Positions 38,601 to 46,546 are shown, counted from the stretch's first letter. The stretch is DNA of 64,000 bases from CAYQNU01 sp964419055 (GCA_964419055.1 CAYQNU010000003.1:186001-250000); one strand, 5' to 3'. The notes: generated by a model from the letters alone, not told the origin. Made by a program: numbers and translations.

Positions 38601-38864
38601 GAACGTAAGAACTGTAAGGGTTCTATTGTTTGTGTTAAAATTTAAAATCCCATTCAAAGTTAAACTCAAGCAAGTTGTATTTACATTAAGATTTATAGTG
38701 CTTCCAGATTGTATGATTACATCATCCCCGGCAACAGGAACATTCCCTCCAATCCAAGATCCTCCTAAACTCCAGTTTCCACCTGCTGCTGTACTAGTAA
38801 TGATTGCAGCTTGATAATTTAAACTAATTATTATTGTAAAAACAGTTAGTAAAATTGATTTCAT
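35649..38864 (-). CDS. Large T9SS type A cargo protein, beta-helix repeat
   Basis: 1071 residues with a signal peptide (MKSILLTVFTIIISLNYQAA). Opens with GGNWSLGGSWIGGNVPVAGDDVIIQSG, the same start-type beta domain as its neighbour. Most of the middle (about 70-800) consists of short beta strands rich in N, T, S and G (TTLNSSTAGGLFIGRSN, IHNCIFNDVVTLNSS), as in parallel beta-helix proteins. The last 190 residues are paralogous to the smaller T9SS protein (LPIELINFTAIG, FYRLKQTDFDG, FPNPVKEEVFIYF, GVYLVTCKG). The type A sorting signal ends in KLVIE. Promoter at 38890-38918. A surface or released adhesin or polymer-binding protein; the ligand cannot be read. Confidence 0.9.
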   Translation of the reverse strand: MKSILLTVFTIIISLNYQAAIITSTAAGGNWSLGGSWIGGNVPVAGDDVIIQSGSTINLNVNTTCLSLTLNGILNFNTNNRTLTVLTFLTTSGNGSTSGNAASRILNVGSDLIVPVGNSITISGFTLNVSGSTNIDGLISFSNGTGNINFLDLNLMGTGVLDASIGGLTLKIGGNWNNVSSDPDPFIEGNSRIIFNGTSGTQQISNLMGTENFYQLTINNTSVSKPAITSTTNINVTEDYDHTSGFLDLLGNDFTTAGASAGNQTFSLSGGGLISSIAGSNVTFNSSAVNTLTVTFTDFSIGETTSEEININLTSESSFFTNSIFYGPMIVTKIGTAGNDTQGGNIFYGPITFNTTVGSDRWRMANTNPDIFHNLTINHDGDGNFILGRQTLGNEYHGTTTLNSSTAGGLFIGRSNVVAGTFSNEFFGPVNINVTLSGNVNFSESNSTSIHNCIFNDVVTLNSSPTSTGDVRFGSVDFGSTTFQGNGTLATGVIAGATTITLLNVTQTSGLAFTLNCTGTGTITCGNASVTTTNLFDGPISFTAPTMTVRNSTFDNTVDMNAQNFLFQTSTFNDVTLMTKTNGGTSNTTNGGNVFNDDVTFTHNGTGQWSLGSSPAGDDYNGDVTYLRMNSGTLSMASTNTSTFAGNISTVGSSSNPLIATVLTGVAELDGNSNQIISGDIARTPLFGRMRINKTGGDVTLAVPINISSDINLTSGILNTDATNLLIVNNGATRTGGSDASHVNGPIRKVGTNAFEFPVGKGGFWRPISITGPGVASDHFTAEFFNTDPDAIDAIDPAPMDTPIENISDCEFWILDRTNGASNVSVTLSYRPYGANGCSGVTDLANLTIARWDGTIWRNHPSTGVGVPSGSITTNAIVTSFSPFALATFSSTNPLPIELINFTAIGTDQNVLLNWQTASEINNDYFEIEKSTDGENFTSIQTVKGAGNSSQLLNYSTFDNNPYAGVNFYRLKQTDFDGAFSYSEVKQVSFTSTDLVRIFPNPVKEEVFIYFGESSNFNEIVITDLTGKIVILQNSTEKSMISIPLSHMASGVYLVTCKGSGNTITQKLVIE

Positions 38865-38889
38865 AAATTAAGGTCTAGATTTGGTCTCG

Positions 38890-38918
38890 CAAATATAGAT
38901 TATTTTTTGAATGTTCAA
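38890..38918 (-). promoter_or_regulatory. Bacteroidota-type promoter for the 1071-residue T9SS gene
   Basis: On the minus strand, TTG (38918-38916), an 18-nt spacer and TATATTTG (38897-38890), matching the Bacteroidota consensus TTG-N19-TAnnTTTG. Confidence 0.65.
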
Positions 38919-38962
38919 CATGGAACTTTCACTATTTCAGTAAATTAAAGGTTAAAAATCGA

Positions 38963-39469
38963 TTATTTTAATTCCAACCATTCTATTCTTTTGATAGAAT
39001 AATAAATTATCATCGAGATAATTGTTCCCAGCAACCCGCCCACAACTACATCGCTGGGGTAATGAACACCTAAATAAACACGGCTGTAACACACAATCAT
39101 TGCCCAAACAATAAAAAACAGCGACCATTTTCCAATTTTTGTTTTTAATGTGATCCAAACGAGTGTACCGATGGCTAACATATTGGAAGCGTGGGATGAA
39201 ACAAATCCATAAGTCCCTCCACGATAATCATTTACAAAATGTAATTGTTGATTTAATTCTAAATGATGACTCGGTCTATATCTTAAAAAAACTTCTTTAA
39301 ACAAATGCTTTGCGGATAAATCTGATAAAGCCACACACAAACCTGCAACAAGAATTAAAAAAAGAGTCGTTCTTAATGGATAGTTTTTAAACAATAAAAA
39401 GGCTATAAATAGATACAACGGTACAGAAACAAGAGGGTCACTGATCCACCACATCAAAAAATCTAGCAA
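38963..39469 (-). CDS. PAP2-family phosphatase
   Basis: 168 residues from a TTG start at 39467-39469, with at least five membrane segments. All three PAP2 motifs are present: KEVFLRYRP, then SSHASN, then SRVYLGVHYPSDVVVGG. Such enzymes dephosphorylate undecaprenyl or phosphatidyl pyrophosphates at the membrane. Homology suggests the real start is further upstream: the codons from 39527 read INWLEHIDIELLLWING, which resembles the usual N-terminus of the family. No ATG, GTG or TTG lies there before an in-frame stop at 39541-39539; the only initiators would be ATT or ATC. See the findings. Confidence 0.85.
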   Translation of the reverse strand: MLDFLMWWISDPLVSVPLYLFIAFLLFKNYPLRTTLFLILVAGLCVALSDLSAKHLFKEVFLRYRPSHHLELNQQLHFVNDYRGGTYGFVSSHASNMLAIGTLVWITLKTKIGKWSLFFIVWAMIVCYSRVYLGVHYPSDVVVGGLLGTIISMIIYYSIKRIEWLELK

Positions 39470-39563
39470 AGAATTGTGATGCCCATTAATCCATAGGAGT
39501 AATTCAATGTCGATATGTTCTAACCAGTTAATGATTGTTTATAGTGAGTTAGTAAATTATTAA

Positions 39564-39683
39564 ATTAGATTTTAAGATGTAAGATTAAAAGACATAAGAT
39601 TAAAAGATTCAAGACGTAAGATTCATAATATGTTTTTAGTTATTATATATCTAGAATTTAGTGTCTAGCATCTAAAATCTAAT
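39564..39683. repeat. Inverted-repeat-flanked intergenic segment with short TAAGATT repeats
   Basis: Arms at 39564-39579 and 39669-39683 (ATTAGATTTTAAGATG / CATCTAAAATCTAAT, one nt insertion) face each other across about 90 nt. The middle holds three copies of a TAAGATT-type unit. The right arm overlaps the obgE stop codon. It may be a small non-autonomous repeat or simply low-complexity AT-rich DNA; no copy is seen elsewhere in the window. Confidence 0.45.
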
Positions 39684-40680
39684 TAATCATCTCCCACAAC
39701 TTATCTTTCAATTGTTGAATATTTTTGCCGGTAACCGAAGAAATGAAGACTACTCCTAAATCTGCAGGAAGCTTAGGTGTTATTTCTTGACGCAATTCTT
39801 CTATCAACTCATCATCCAACATATCGCATTTAGTAATAGCCAACATTCTTTTTTTATCTAACAATTCTGAATTAAATTGCTCTAATTCATTTAATAACAC
39901 AGCGTATTCTTTAGCAATATCTTTAGAATCGGCTCCTATCATAAACAATAAGGCTGCATTACGCTCAATATGTCTCAAAAATCGATGCCCAATTCCCTTT
40001 CCTTGGTGAGCCCCTTCAATAATACCAGGTATATCGGCCATAACAAAGGTTTGGTAGCCTCTATGTTTAACGATACCTAAATTTGGAACGAGCGTAGTAA
40101 AAGCATAGTCTGCAATTTCTGGCTTAGCTGCTGAAACAACGCTTAACAAGGTTGATTTACCTGCATTAGGGTAGCCAACTAAACCAACATCAGCTAACAC
40201 TTTCAGCTCTAAAATTACCCATTTTTCACTTCCTTCTTCACCGGGTTGCGAAAAACGAGGTGTTTGAAAGGTTGCAGATGCAAAATGAGCATTACCCATT
40301 CCCCCTCTTCCACCAGGAGCCAAAATCATTTCTTGACCTTCTTCAGTAATTTCACACATAAACTCCCCTGTTTCGGCATCTCGAGCTATAGTTCCTAGAG
40401 GTACATCTAGGTATTCATCAGGACCTTCTTTACCTGTTTGAAGTTGTTTATGTCCATTTTCACCATCTTCGGCAATTACGTGCTTACGGTATTTTAAATG
40501 AAGTAATGTCCAGTGCTGCTTATTACCTTTTATGATGATGTGCCCACCACGTCCGCCATTTCCTCCGTCAGGACCACCTTTAGTGGTTTTTTTATCACGG
40601 TGCAAGTGCGTACTTCCTGAACCACCCTTACCTGAGCGACAGCAAATCTTTACGTAGTCAACAAAATTAGATCCGGCCAT
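39679..40680 (-). CDS. obgE: GTPase Obg (CgtA)
   Basis: 333 residues. The N-terminal Gly-rich Obg fold (residues 1-157) shows FVDYVKICCRSGKGGSGSTH, GGPDGGNGGRGGHI and APGGRGGMGNAHF. The G domain begins with G1 GYPNAGKST at 169-177, G3 DIPGI and G4 TKCD. It is a ribosome-assembly and stress-linked GTPase associated with the 50S subunit. It lies in the cluster obgE-adk-hpt, common in Bacteroidota, with 45 nt to adk. There is no Obg C-terminal extension. The ATG at 40678-40680 gives the standard N-terminus MAGSNFVDYV. Confidence 0.97.
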   Translation of the reverse strand: MAGSNFVDYVKICCRSGKGGSGSTHLHRDKKTTKGGPDGGNGGRGGHIIIKGNKQHWTLLHLKYRKHVIAEDGENGHKQLQTGKEGPDEYLDVPLGTIARDAETGEFMCEITEEGQEMILAPGGRGGMGNAHFASATFQTPRFSQPGEEGSEKWVILELKVLADVGLVGYPNAGKSTLLSVVSAAKPEIADYAFTTLVPNLGIVKHRGYQTFVMADIPGIIEGAHQGKGIGHRFLRHIERNAALLFMIGADSKDIAKEYAVLLNELEQFNSELLDKKRMLAITKCDMLDDELIEELRQEITPKLPADLGVVFISSVTGKNIQQLKDKLWEMIN

Positions 40681-40725
40681 TCGATATGAGTTTTAAAAAA
40701 ATATAGTAATACAGAAAAGTAAAAA

Positions 40726-41295
40726 TTACCCTTCTATTTGTTCGTAAATTCGTTGAGAAATTTCATCAATAGTACCCATACCGTCTATTTTTCGCAATTT
40801 GTTTTGAGCGTTGTAGTAGGATTCAACCGGTTTTGTTTCTCTTAGATAGGTGTTGATTCTGTTTTGAACCGTAACTGGGTCGGCATCATCTGCTCTACCA
40901 GAAGTCAATGCTCTGCCGGTAAGACGAGTTTTCAATTCTTCTTCTGTTACATCCAAGGCAATCATCATTTTGATAGATGTGTTGTGACTCGTCAAAAAAA
41001 CATCTAAAGCTTCTGCTTGAGCAGTGGTTCTTGGGAATCCATCAAAAATAAAACCTTTTGGAGAAGTATGTTTTTCTACCTCCGATTTTAACATCTTAAT
41101 CGTTACTTCATCTGGAACCAATGCTCCTTTATCAATAAAACTTTTGGCTAATTTTCCAAGATCAGTTTCGCCTTTAATATTGGCTCTAAAAATATCCCCT
41201 GTAGACAGATGAATCAAACCATATTTTTCAATCATTCTTTCTGATTGTGTTCCTTTTCCTGAACCGGGTGCGCCAAATAATACTATGTTTAACAT
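40726..41295 (-). CDS. adk: Adenylate kinase
   Basis: 189 residues. The P-loop GAPGSGKGTQ is at 8-17. The AMP-binding segments LSTGDIFRANI and FIFDGFPRTTAQAEAL follow. The short LID form (GRALTSGRADDADP) lacks the zinc-binding extension of long-LID enzymes. It interconverts 2 ADP and ATP plus AMP. It is second in the hpt-adk-obgE cluster on the minus strand (20 nt from hpt), so probably co-transcribed. Confidence 0.97.
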   Translation of the reverse strand: MLNIVLFGAPGSGKGTQSERMIEKYGLIHLSTGDIFRANIKGETDLGKLAKSFIDKGALVPDEVTIKMLKSEVEKHTSPKGFIFDGFPRTTAQAEALDVFLTSHNTSIKMMIALDVTEEELKTRLTGRALTSGRADDADPVTVQNRINTYLRETKPVESYYNAQNKLRKIDGMGTIDEISQRIYEQIEG

Positions 41296-41315
41296 GATAA
41301 TAAAATGTGTTAGTT

Positions 41316-41849
41316 TTAAATTACTACGTAAATATCTTTTAAGTTTCTTCCTAATCCATCATAATCCAATCCATATCCTACCAAAAATTCATTACCTACT
41401 TCTAAAGCAGCGTAGTTTATCGGAAAACTCTTTTTGTAGGCATTTGGTTTAAATAAAAGTGTGGCTATAGCAATAGATTTTGGATTTCTTTTTTCTAAGT
41501 CTAGATAAATACGTTCTAAGGTATTTCCAGTATCTACAATATCTTCAATTACAATGATATCTCTTCCCTCAAGGTTTTCGTTAAATCCAATTAATTCTTG
41601 AACCATACCAGTAGAAGAAGTACCTTCATAAGAGGCTAATTTTATGAATGAAACTTCACAATTCCCTTCAAAATGACGCACTAAATCTGCTGCAAACAAA
41701 AAAGAGCCATTTAAAACTCCTATAAAAAGAGGATTTTTTTCACGGTAATCATTTTGTAATTTTTGCGCAACTTGACCAATAACTTCCGCTATTTTTTCGG
41801 ATGTAATGAAGGGTCTAAAGTGCTTGTCGTGTAATTGAATTGAACTCAT
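41316..41849 (-). CDS. hpt: Hypoxanthine phosphoribosyltransferase
   Basis: 177 residues. The PRPP-binding loop is IIVIEDIVDTGNTL, a canonical hypoxanthine/guanine PRTase motif. The N-terminal region PLFIGVLNGSFLFAADLVRH and the C-terminal FLVGYGLDYDGLGRNL fit this family. It salvages hypoxanthine and guanine in the cytosol. The -7 element TACCTTTG at 41868-41875 on the minus strand lies upstream of the ATG at 41847-41849. Probably leads the hpt-adk-obgE transcript. Confidence 0.96.
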   Translation of the reverse strand: MSSIQLHDKHFRPFITSEKIAEVIGQVAQKLQNDYREKNPLFIGVLNGSFLFAADLVRHFEGNCEVSFIKLASYEGTSSTGMVQELIGFNENLEGRDIIVIEDIVDTGNTLERIYLDLEKRNPKSIAIATLLFKPNAYKKSFPINYAALEVGNEFLVGYGLDYDGLGRNLKDIYVVI

Positions 41850-41955
41850 CCAATGATATTAGGGGTGCAAAGGTAATTGTTTTTTAATAAAAAATAGCAA
41901 CTTACTTGTAAAACTGCAAATGCTTTTGGTAAATGAAGGGCTTTGTTAAGGATTG

Positions 41956-42555
41956 CTATAGTAATTCAATAAGTTTTGTTTTTATCTCAAGCCAATCCAT
42001 TTCTTCAAATAATACGGGTGTTTCTTCAAGGTCTGCATCTTCAAAATAAGTTAGACTCTTTTTAACCATGAACTCTGACCCGTCAGAATATTTTTGAAGA
42101 TAGTAACCAATAATTTGTTCTAAAGTATGAAATTTTAACAAAAAGTATAAATCGATAAAATCTTTTTTACCTCCTCTTCCTGCAATAGCATTTAATTTCA
42201 TGGCAGCAATGTCTTTGATAGAAGCTAATCTTATATTGTCAATAATTGTATAGTTATCAATTAAAGGGTATTTGTAATTAACAAAATCAACTTTAAGTCC
42301 ATCAACAGAGCAAATTAAAATATTTTTTGACTTTTTCAGTACGTTTACTTTGCCATATTTTTCAAGAGTTTCGATAAATAGCAATTCATCTATTTCGCAA
42401 GCACCAAATAAGTCGATGTCTATTGAAATTCGATGACCTATCTGTAAAGCTAATGAAGTTCCTCCAACTAGTATAAAGTCTTTAAACTCTTCTTCCTGCA
42501 TTAAGGATATTAAGAGTTCCAAAAGCTTTGGTTGGACTGACTTTGTTTGTAACAT
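41956..42555 (-). CDS. AbiEii-type nucleotidyltransferase toxin
   Basis: 199 residues. The nucleotidyltransferase signature is intact: ILVGGTSLALQIGHRISIDIDLF at 28-50 (written here as motif GG-S then D-x-D, Asp46 and Asp48). A second motif near 130-158, with SIKDIAAMKLNAIAGRGGKKDFIDLY, completes the family (Lys-rich then DxxD). AbiEii-type toxins act by nucleotide transfer to tRNA and give abortive phage defence or growth arrest. The start overlaps the upstream DUF6922-like gene by 46 bp, indicating a two-gene module. The AbiEi HTH antitoxin typical of other bacteria is absent; the small partner replaces it. Confidence 0.85.
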   Translation of the reverse strand: MLQTKSVQPKLLELLISLMQEEEFKDFILVGGTSLALQIGHRISIDIDLFGACEIDELLFIETLEKYGKVNVLKKSKNILICSVDGLKVDFVNYKYPLIDNYTIIDNIRLASIKDIAAMKLNAIAGRGGKKDFIDLYFLLKFHTLEQIIGYYLQKYSDGSEFMVKKSLTYFEDADLEETPVLFEEMDWLEIKTKLIELL

Positions 42556-42815
42556 CTAAAATGTGTTTTATCGACTTTAAAAAAATGTGCTAAAAAAGAA
42601 AGTGTAACTTTGTCTAAACTTCTCAAATTTAATACTATTTCTTTTAAAGTGTTTTTTGAATAAAGTTGTTGAATCAGTAACCAATCTTTCATCATGCCAT
42701 ACTCAACAACTTGATAAACAATTTGCTCTTTAGATTTGTCAAAATCTAATTTACTTCTATCTACATCCCAAAAAAGATGAGGTGAAAAATCATTTATAGA
42801 AATAGGTGTGCTCAT
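42510..42815 (-). CDS. DUF6922-like partner (probable antitoxin) of the AbiEii-type toxin
   Basis: About 101 residues from the ATG at 42813-42815 (MSTPISINDFSPHLFWDVDR); a GTG three codons upstream is also in frame. The pattern LFWDVDRSKLDFDKSKEQIVYQVVEYGMMKDWLLI fits the small helical proteins (DUF6922) found next to AbiEii-type toxins in Bacteroidota. It overlaps the toxin gene by 46 bp in another frame. No classical HTH is certain. Its antitoxin role is inferred from the gene order. Confidence 0.78.
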   Translation of the reverse strand: MSTPISINDFSPHLFWDVDRSKLDFDKSKEQIVYQVVEYGMMKDWLLIQQLYSKNTLKEIVLNLRSLDKVTLSFLAHFFKVDKTHFRCYKQSQSNQSFWNS

Positions 42816-42979
42816 ATTGTTCACAACAAAAGTACAAAAAGTATTGTTTTTATATGTAATGTAATCGAGTATTTTTGAACTTATTCTAAGATTAAAATAG
42901 TAGCATCGAATATTGTATATGAAGAATTAAGCTGTTGACTAAGCAAATGGCAGATTCCTACAATAAATAATTGACTATT

Positions 42980-43050
42980 TGTTACATTAATATAATTGTT
43001 ACATTAAATAATTGAACCACTGTTACATTAAGCCATTTTGCGTATATTTG
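42980..43050 (+). promoter_or_regulatory. Three TGTTACATTAA direct repeats and aspS promoter
   Basis: Identical 11-mers lie at 42980-42990, 42997-43007 and 43021-43031, start-to-start distances 17 and 24 nt. A -7 element TATATTTG is at 43043-43050, followed by the aspS ATG at 43071. The third repeat falls near the expected -33 position. They look like binding sites of a DNA-binding regulator or repeats of unknown origin; the core TGTTACA is also found in the palindrome at 31399-31421. Confidence 0.55.
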
Positions 43051-43070
43051 CAATCCAAAATGAAGTAATT

Positions 43071-44828
43071 ATGTACAGAACACATACCAATGGGGAGTTA
43101 AGATTAAGTAATCAAGGTCAGGAAGTTACCTTGTGTGGATGGATGCAAAAATCGAGAGATTTAGGAGGAATGACCTTCGTTGATTTAAGAGATCGATACG
43201 GGATTACACAACTTGCTTTTAATATGGATGTCAATGCTGATCTATGTAAACAAGCCCGAACCTTGGGACGAGAGTTCGTTATTCAAGCTAAAGGAACCGT
43301 TTGTGAACGTCACTCAAAAAATAATAATATCCCAACAGGAGAAATTGAAATTGTGGTGAATGAACTCACTGTTTTAAAAGAGGCTAAATTACCACCCTTC
43401 ACTATAGAGGATGAAACCGATGGAGGTGATGAATTGCGCATGCAATATCGTTTTTTGGATTTGAGAAGAAATCCTTTAAAAAATAATTTACTATTGCGCC
43501 ACAAAATGGGCTTAGAAACCCGTAATTATTTGAGTGGTTTGCAATTTATTGAAGTGGAAACCCCTTATTTAATTAAATCAACCCCAGAGGGTGCTCGAGA
43601 TTTTGTGGTTCCTAGCCGTATGAACCCAGGTCAATTTTATGCATTACCACAATCGCCTCAGACTTTTAAGCAATTGTTGATGGTAAGTGGTTATGACCGT
43701 TATTATCAAATCGTAAAATGTTTTAGAGATGAAGATTTAAGAGCCGACAGACAGCCTGAATTCACTCAAATAGATTGTGAAATGGCATTTGTAGAGCAAG
43801 AAGATATTCTCAATACGTTTGAAGGATTGATTAAACATTTATTCAAAACAATTAAGGGAGTAACTTTTGAAGGAGATTTCCCCAGAATGGATTATGCTGA
43901 ATGTATGGAACGTTATGGAAATGACAAACCCGATATTCGTTTTGGAATGGAATTGACCCAATTGAACGAATTAGCCAAAGGCAAAGGGTTTTCTATTTTT
44001 GATGATGCTGAATCTATTTTGGGTATAGCCGCTGAGGGATGTTCTGAATATACGCGTAAGCAAATTGACGAACTAACTGAATGGGTAAAACGTCCTCAAA
44101 TAGGTGCTAAAGGTTTGGTATATGTAAAATACAATTTGGATGGCACCTTAAAATCTTCGGTAGATAAATTCTATAGCGAAGAAGAGTTGAAAACTTGGGC
44201 TACAAAAACAGGTGCAAAACCTGGAGATATGATATTTGTGTTAAGTGGTGGAGTAGATTCTACGCGCAAACAAATGAGTGAATTGCGATTGCATTTAGGT
44301 AATCTATTAGGACTAAGAAATCCTGAAATTTTTAAACCGCTTTGGGTGTTGGATTTTCCATTGTTGGAGTACGATGAAGAAAGCAAACGCTATCACGCAA
44401 TGCATCATCCATTTACCTCGCCCAAAAAAGAAGATTTTGAATTGTTAGATACCAACCCAGGCGCTGTAAGAGCTAATGCTTATGATTTGGCAATAAATGG
44501 AGTGGAAGTTGGAGGTGGTTCTATAAGAATTCATGATAGTAGCATTCAATCACGCATGTTTGACTTGCTTGGTTTCACAAAAGAAGAAGCTAAAAATCAA
44601 TTTGGATTTTTGATGAATGCCTTTGAATACGGAGCACCACCTCACGGAGGTATAGCATTTGGATTTGACCGTTTGTGTTCTATGTTTGGAGGTCAGGACA
44701 GTATACGTGATTTCATTGCTTTTCCAAAAAACAACAGCGGTAGAGATATGATGATTGATGCACCTTCCATTTTAGATGATGCCCAATTAAAGGAATTGAG
44801 TTTAAAAACCGACATTCAAACGAAATAA
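43071..44828 (+). CDS. aspS: Aspartyl-tRNA synthetase
   Basis: About 585 residues from the ATG at 43071 (MYRTHTNGELRL), the bacterial length. The frame extends to a TTG at 43038 but the chosen start matches the family. An N-terminal OB fold (VTLCGWMQKSRDLGGMTFVDLRDRYG) precedes the class II catalytic domain: motif 2 FRDEDLRADRQPEFTQID and motif 3 GFDRLCSMFGG. The GAD insertion domain characteristic of bacterial AspRS lies between them. It charges tRNA-Asp. Four nt separate it from the pccB-like gene, so the two are probably co-transcribed, although unrelated. Confidence 0.97.
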   Translation: MYRTHTNGELRLSNQGQEVTLCGWMQKSRDLGGMTFVDLRDRYGITQLAFNMDVNADLCKQARTLGREFVIQAKGTVCERHSKNNNIPTGEIEIVVNELTVLKEAKLPPFTIEDETDGGDELRMQYRFLDLRRNPLKNNLLLRHKMGLETRNYLSGLQFIEVETPYLIKSTPEGARDFVVPSRMNPGQFYALPQSPQTFKQLLMVSGYDRYYQIVKCFRDEDLRADRQPEFTQIDCEMAFVEQEDILNTFEGLIKHLFKTIKGVTFEGDFPRMDYAECMERYGNDKPDIRFGMELTQLNELAKGKGFSIFDDAESILGIAAEGCSEYTRKQIDELTEWVKRPQIGAKGLVYVKYNLDGTLKSSVDKFYSEEELKTWATKTGAKPGDMIFVLSGGVDSTRKQMSELRLHLGNLLGLRNPEIFKPLWVLDFPLLEYDEESKRYHAMHHPFTSPKKEDFELLDTNPGAVRANAYDLAINGVEVGGGSIRIHDSSIQSRMFDLLGFTKEEAKNQFGFLMNAFEYGAPPHGGIAFGFDRLCSMFGGQDSIRDFIAFPKNNSGRDMMIDAPSILDDAQLKELSLKTDIQTK

Positions 44829-44832
44829 TATT

Positions 44833-46377
44833 ATGCAAGATAAATTCGAAATATTAGACAAAAAAATCATCGAATCAAAATTAGGTGGTGGTCAAAATCG
44901 TATTGATGCGCAACATAAAAAAGGAAAATTAACCGCAAGAGAACGTATCCATTTTTTATTGGATAAAGGCTCTTTTGAAGAAATTGGTGCTTTAGTAGAA
45001 CATCGTTCTACCAATTTTGATTTGGACAAACAAAAGTTTTTGGGTGATGGAGTTGTGACTGGTTACGGTACCATTAACGGTCGTTTGGTATATGTTTTTT
45101 CTCAAGATTTTACCGTTTTGGGAGGTTCTTTAGCCGAAGAACATGCCAAAAAGATTGTGAAAGTAATGGATTTGGCTATGCAGAACGGTGCTCCGATGAT
45201 TGGTTTAAATGATAGTGGTGGAGCACGAATTCAAGAAGGGGTAGTTTCCTTAGGTGGTTATGCCGATATTTTTTACCGAAACACACTTTCTTCGGGAGTA
45301 ATCCCTCAAATTTCTGCCATTTTAGGACCTTGTGCTGGAGGGGCTGTGTATTCTCCTGCCTTGACTGATTTTATTTTGATGGTAGAGAATACATCCTATA
45401 TGTTTGTTACCGGACCTAACGTTGTAAAAACAGTTACCAACGAAGAAGTAACTTCTGAAGAATTAGGAGGTGCACATACACACGCCACTAAATCAGGGGT
45501 TACTCATTTTGCTTGTGAGAATGAATTAGAAGCATTGAATAATGTTAGGCATCTGCTTTCATTTATGCCTCAAAATTGTGAGGAGCGTCCGCCAGTTGCA
45601 GCTTATGAAACAGGTAGAGACGAAACAAGAAACGTGTTAGATACGATTATACCACCCAATCCCAATCAGCCTTATGATATTAAAGAAGTTATAGCTGGAA
45701 CGGTAGATTCCTATTCATTTTTGGAAGTACACAAAGATTACGCTGAAAATATTGTAGTGGGTTTTGCTCGTTTGGCAGGTCGCTCGATAGGAATCGTAGC
45801 CAATCAACCATCTGTATTAGCTGGAGTATTGGATGTAGAAGCATCTAAAAAAGGAGCTCGATTTGTACGCTTTTGTGATTCATTTAACATTCCCTTATTA
45901 GTGTTTGAAGATGTACCCGGATTTTTACCCGGAACGGATCAAGAATGGCGTGCTATTATTACCAATGGCGCTAAATTATTGTATGCTTTTAGTGAGGCAA
46001 CTGTTCCAAGAATTACGGTTATTACACGTAAAGCCTATGGAGGTGCTTATGATGTTATGAACTCTAAACACATTGGTGCAGATATGAATTATGCTTGGCC
46101 TACTGCAGAAATTGCTGTAATGGGTGCTAAAGGAGCGGCTGAAATCATTTTCAAAAAAGAGATTACTGAAGCTGCCAACCCTGAAGCAAAATGGAAAGAA
46201 AAAGAAGCTGAATATGCCGAATTATTTGCTAACCCATACAATGCAGCAGCTAGAGGTTATGTGGATGAGGTAATAAAACCACACCAAACCCGTGAAAAGT
46301 TAATTCGAGCCTTTAAAATGTTGGAAAATAAGGTGGTAAATTTGCCGAAGAAAAAACACGGAAATATTCCTTTATAG
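44833..46377 (+). CDS. Propionyl-CoA carboxylase beta (carboxyltransferase) subunit
   Basis: 514 residues with both carboxyltransferase halves. N-terminal GLNDSGGARIQEG and the central ILGPCAGGAVYSPAL form one oxyanion hole. C-terminal DVPGFLPGTDQEWRAIITNGAKLLYAF and RKAYGGAYDVMNSKHIGAD form the other. The sequence agrees with propionyl/methylmalonyl-type acyl-CoA carboxylases rather than AccD. It carboxylates propionyl-CoA using biotin on an alpha subunit. No alpha or biotin-carrier gene lies next to it. It follows aspS by 4 nt; a terminator is absent before the convergent atpC. Confidence 0.93.
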   Translation: MQDKFEILDKKIIESKLGGGQNRIDAQHKKGKLTARERIHFLLDKGSFEEIGALVEHRSTNFDLDKQKFLGDGVVTGYGTINGRLVYVFSQDFTVLGGSLAEEHAKKIVKVMDLAMQNGAPMIGLNDSGGARIQEGVVSLGGYADIFYRNTLSSGVIPQISAILGPCAGGAVYSPALTDFILMVENTSYMFVTGPNVVKTVTNEEVTSEELGGAHTHATKSGVTHFACENELEALNNVRHLLSFMPQNCEERPPVAAYETGRDETRNVLDTIIPPNPNQPYDIKEVIAGTVDSYSFLEVHKDYAENIVVGFARLAGRSIGIVANQPSVLAGVLDVEASKKGARFVRFCDSFNIPLLVFEDVPGFLPGTDQEWRAIITNGAKLLYAFSEATVPRITVITRKAYGGAYDVMNSKHIGADMNYAWPTAEIAVMGAKGAAEIIFKKEITEAANPEAKWKEKEAEYAELFANPYNAAARGYVDEVIKPHQTREKLIRAFKMLENKVVNLPKKKHGNIPL

Positions 46378-46546
46378 AAAATATTTATTCACTTCTAAAC
46401 GGTTCTGAACTCGGTTAAATAAAGTACCAAAATGATGTGGTTTTTGTTTACCATTTATTTCCATAATTCTATTAGATCTCTACAAACTATTGTTTGTTTT
46501 GTTATGGTGCATAGAATTTAATATGGCAAAAAAAGTGATTTAAAAA

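Noticed and set aside
38278..38814. 178-codon frame opposite the 1071-residue T9SS gene
   Set aside because: Antisense shadow of a beta-helix-rich gene, dominated by P, F and V without domain features.
44171..44386. Minus-strand frame within aspS
   Set aside because: Shadow of a conserved essential gene.
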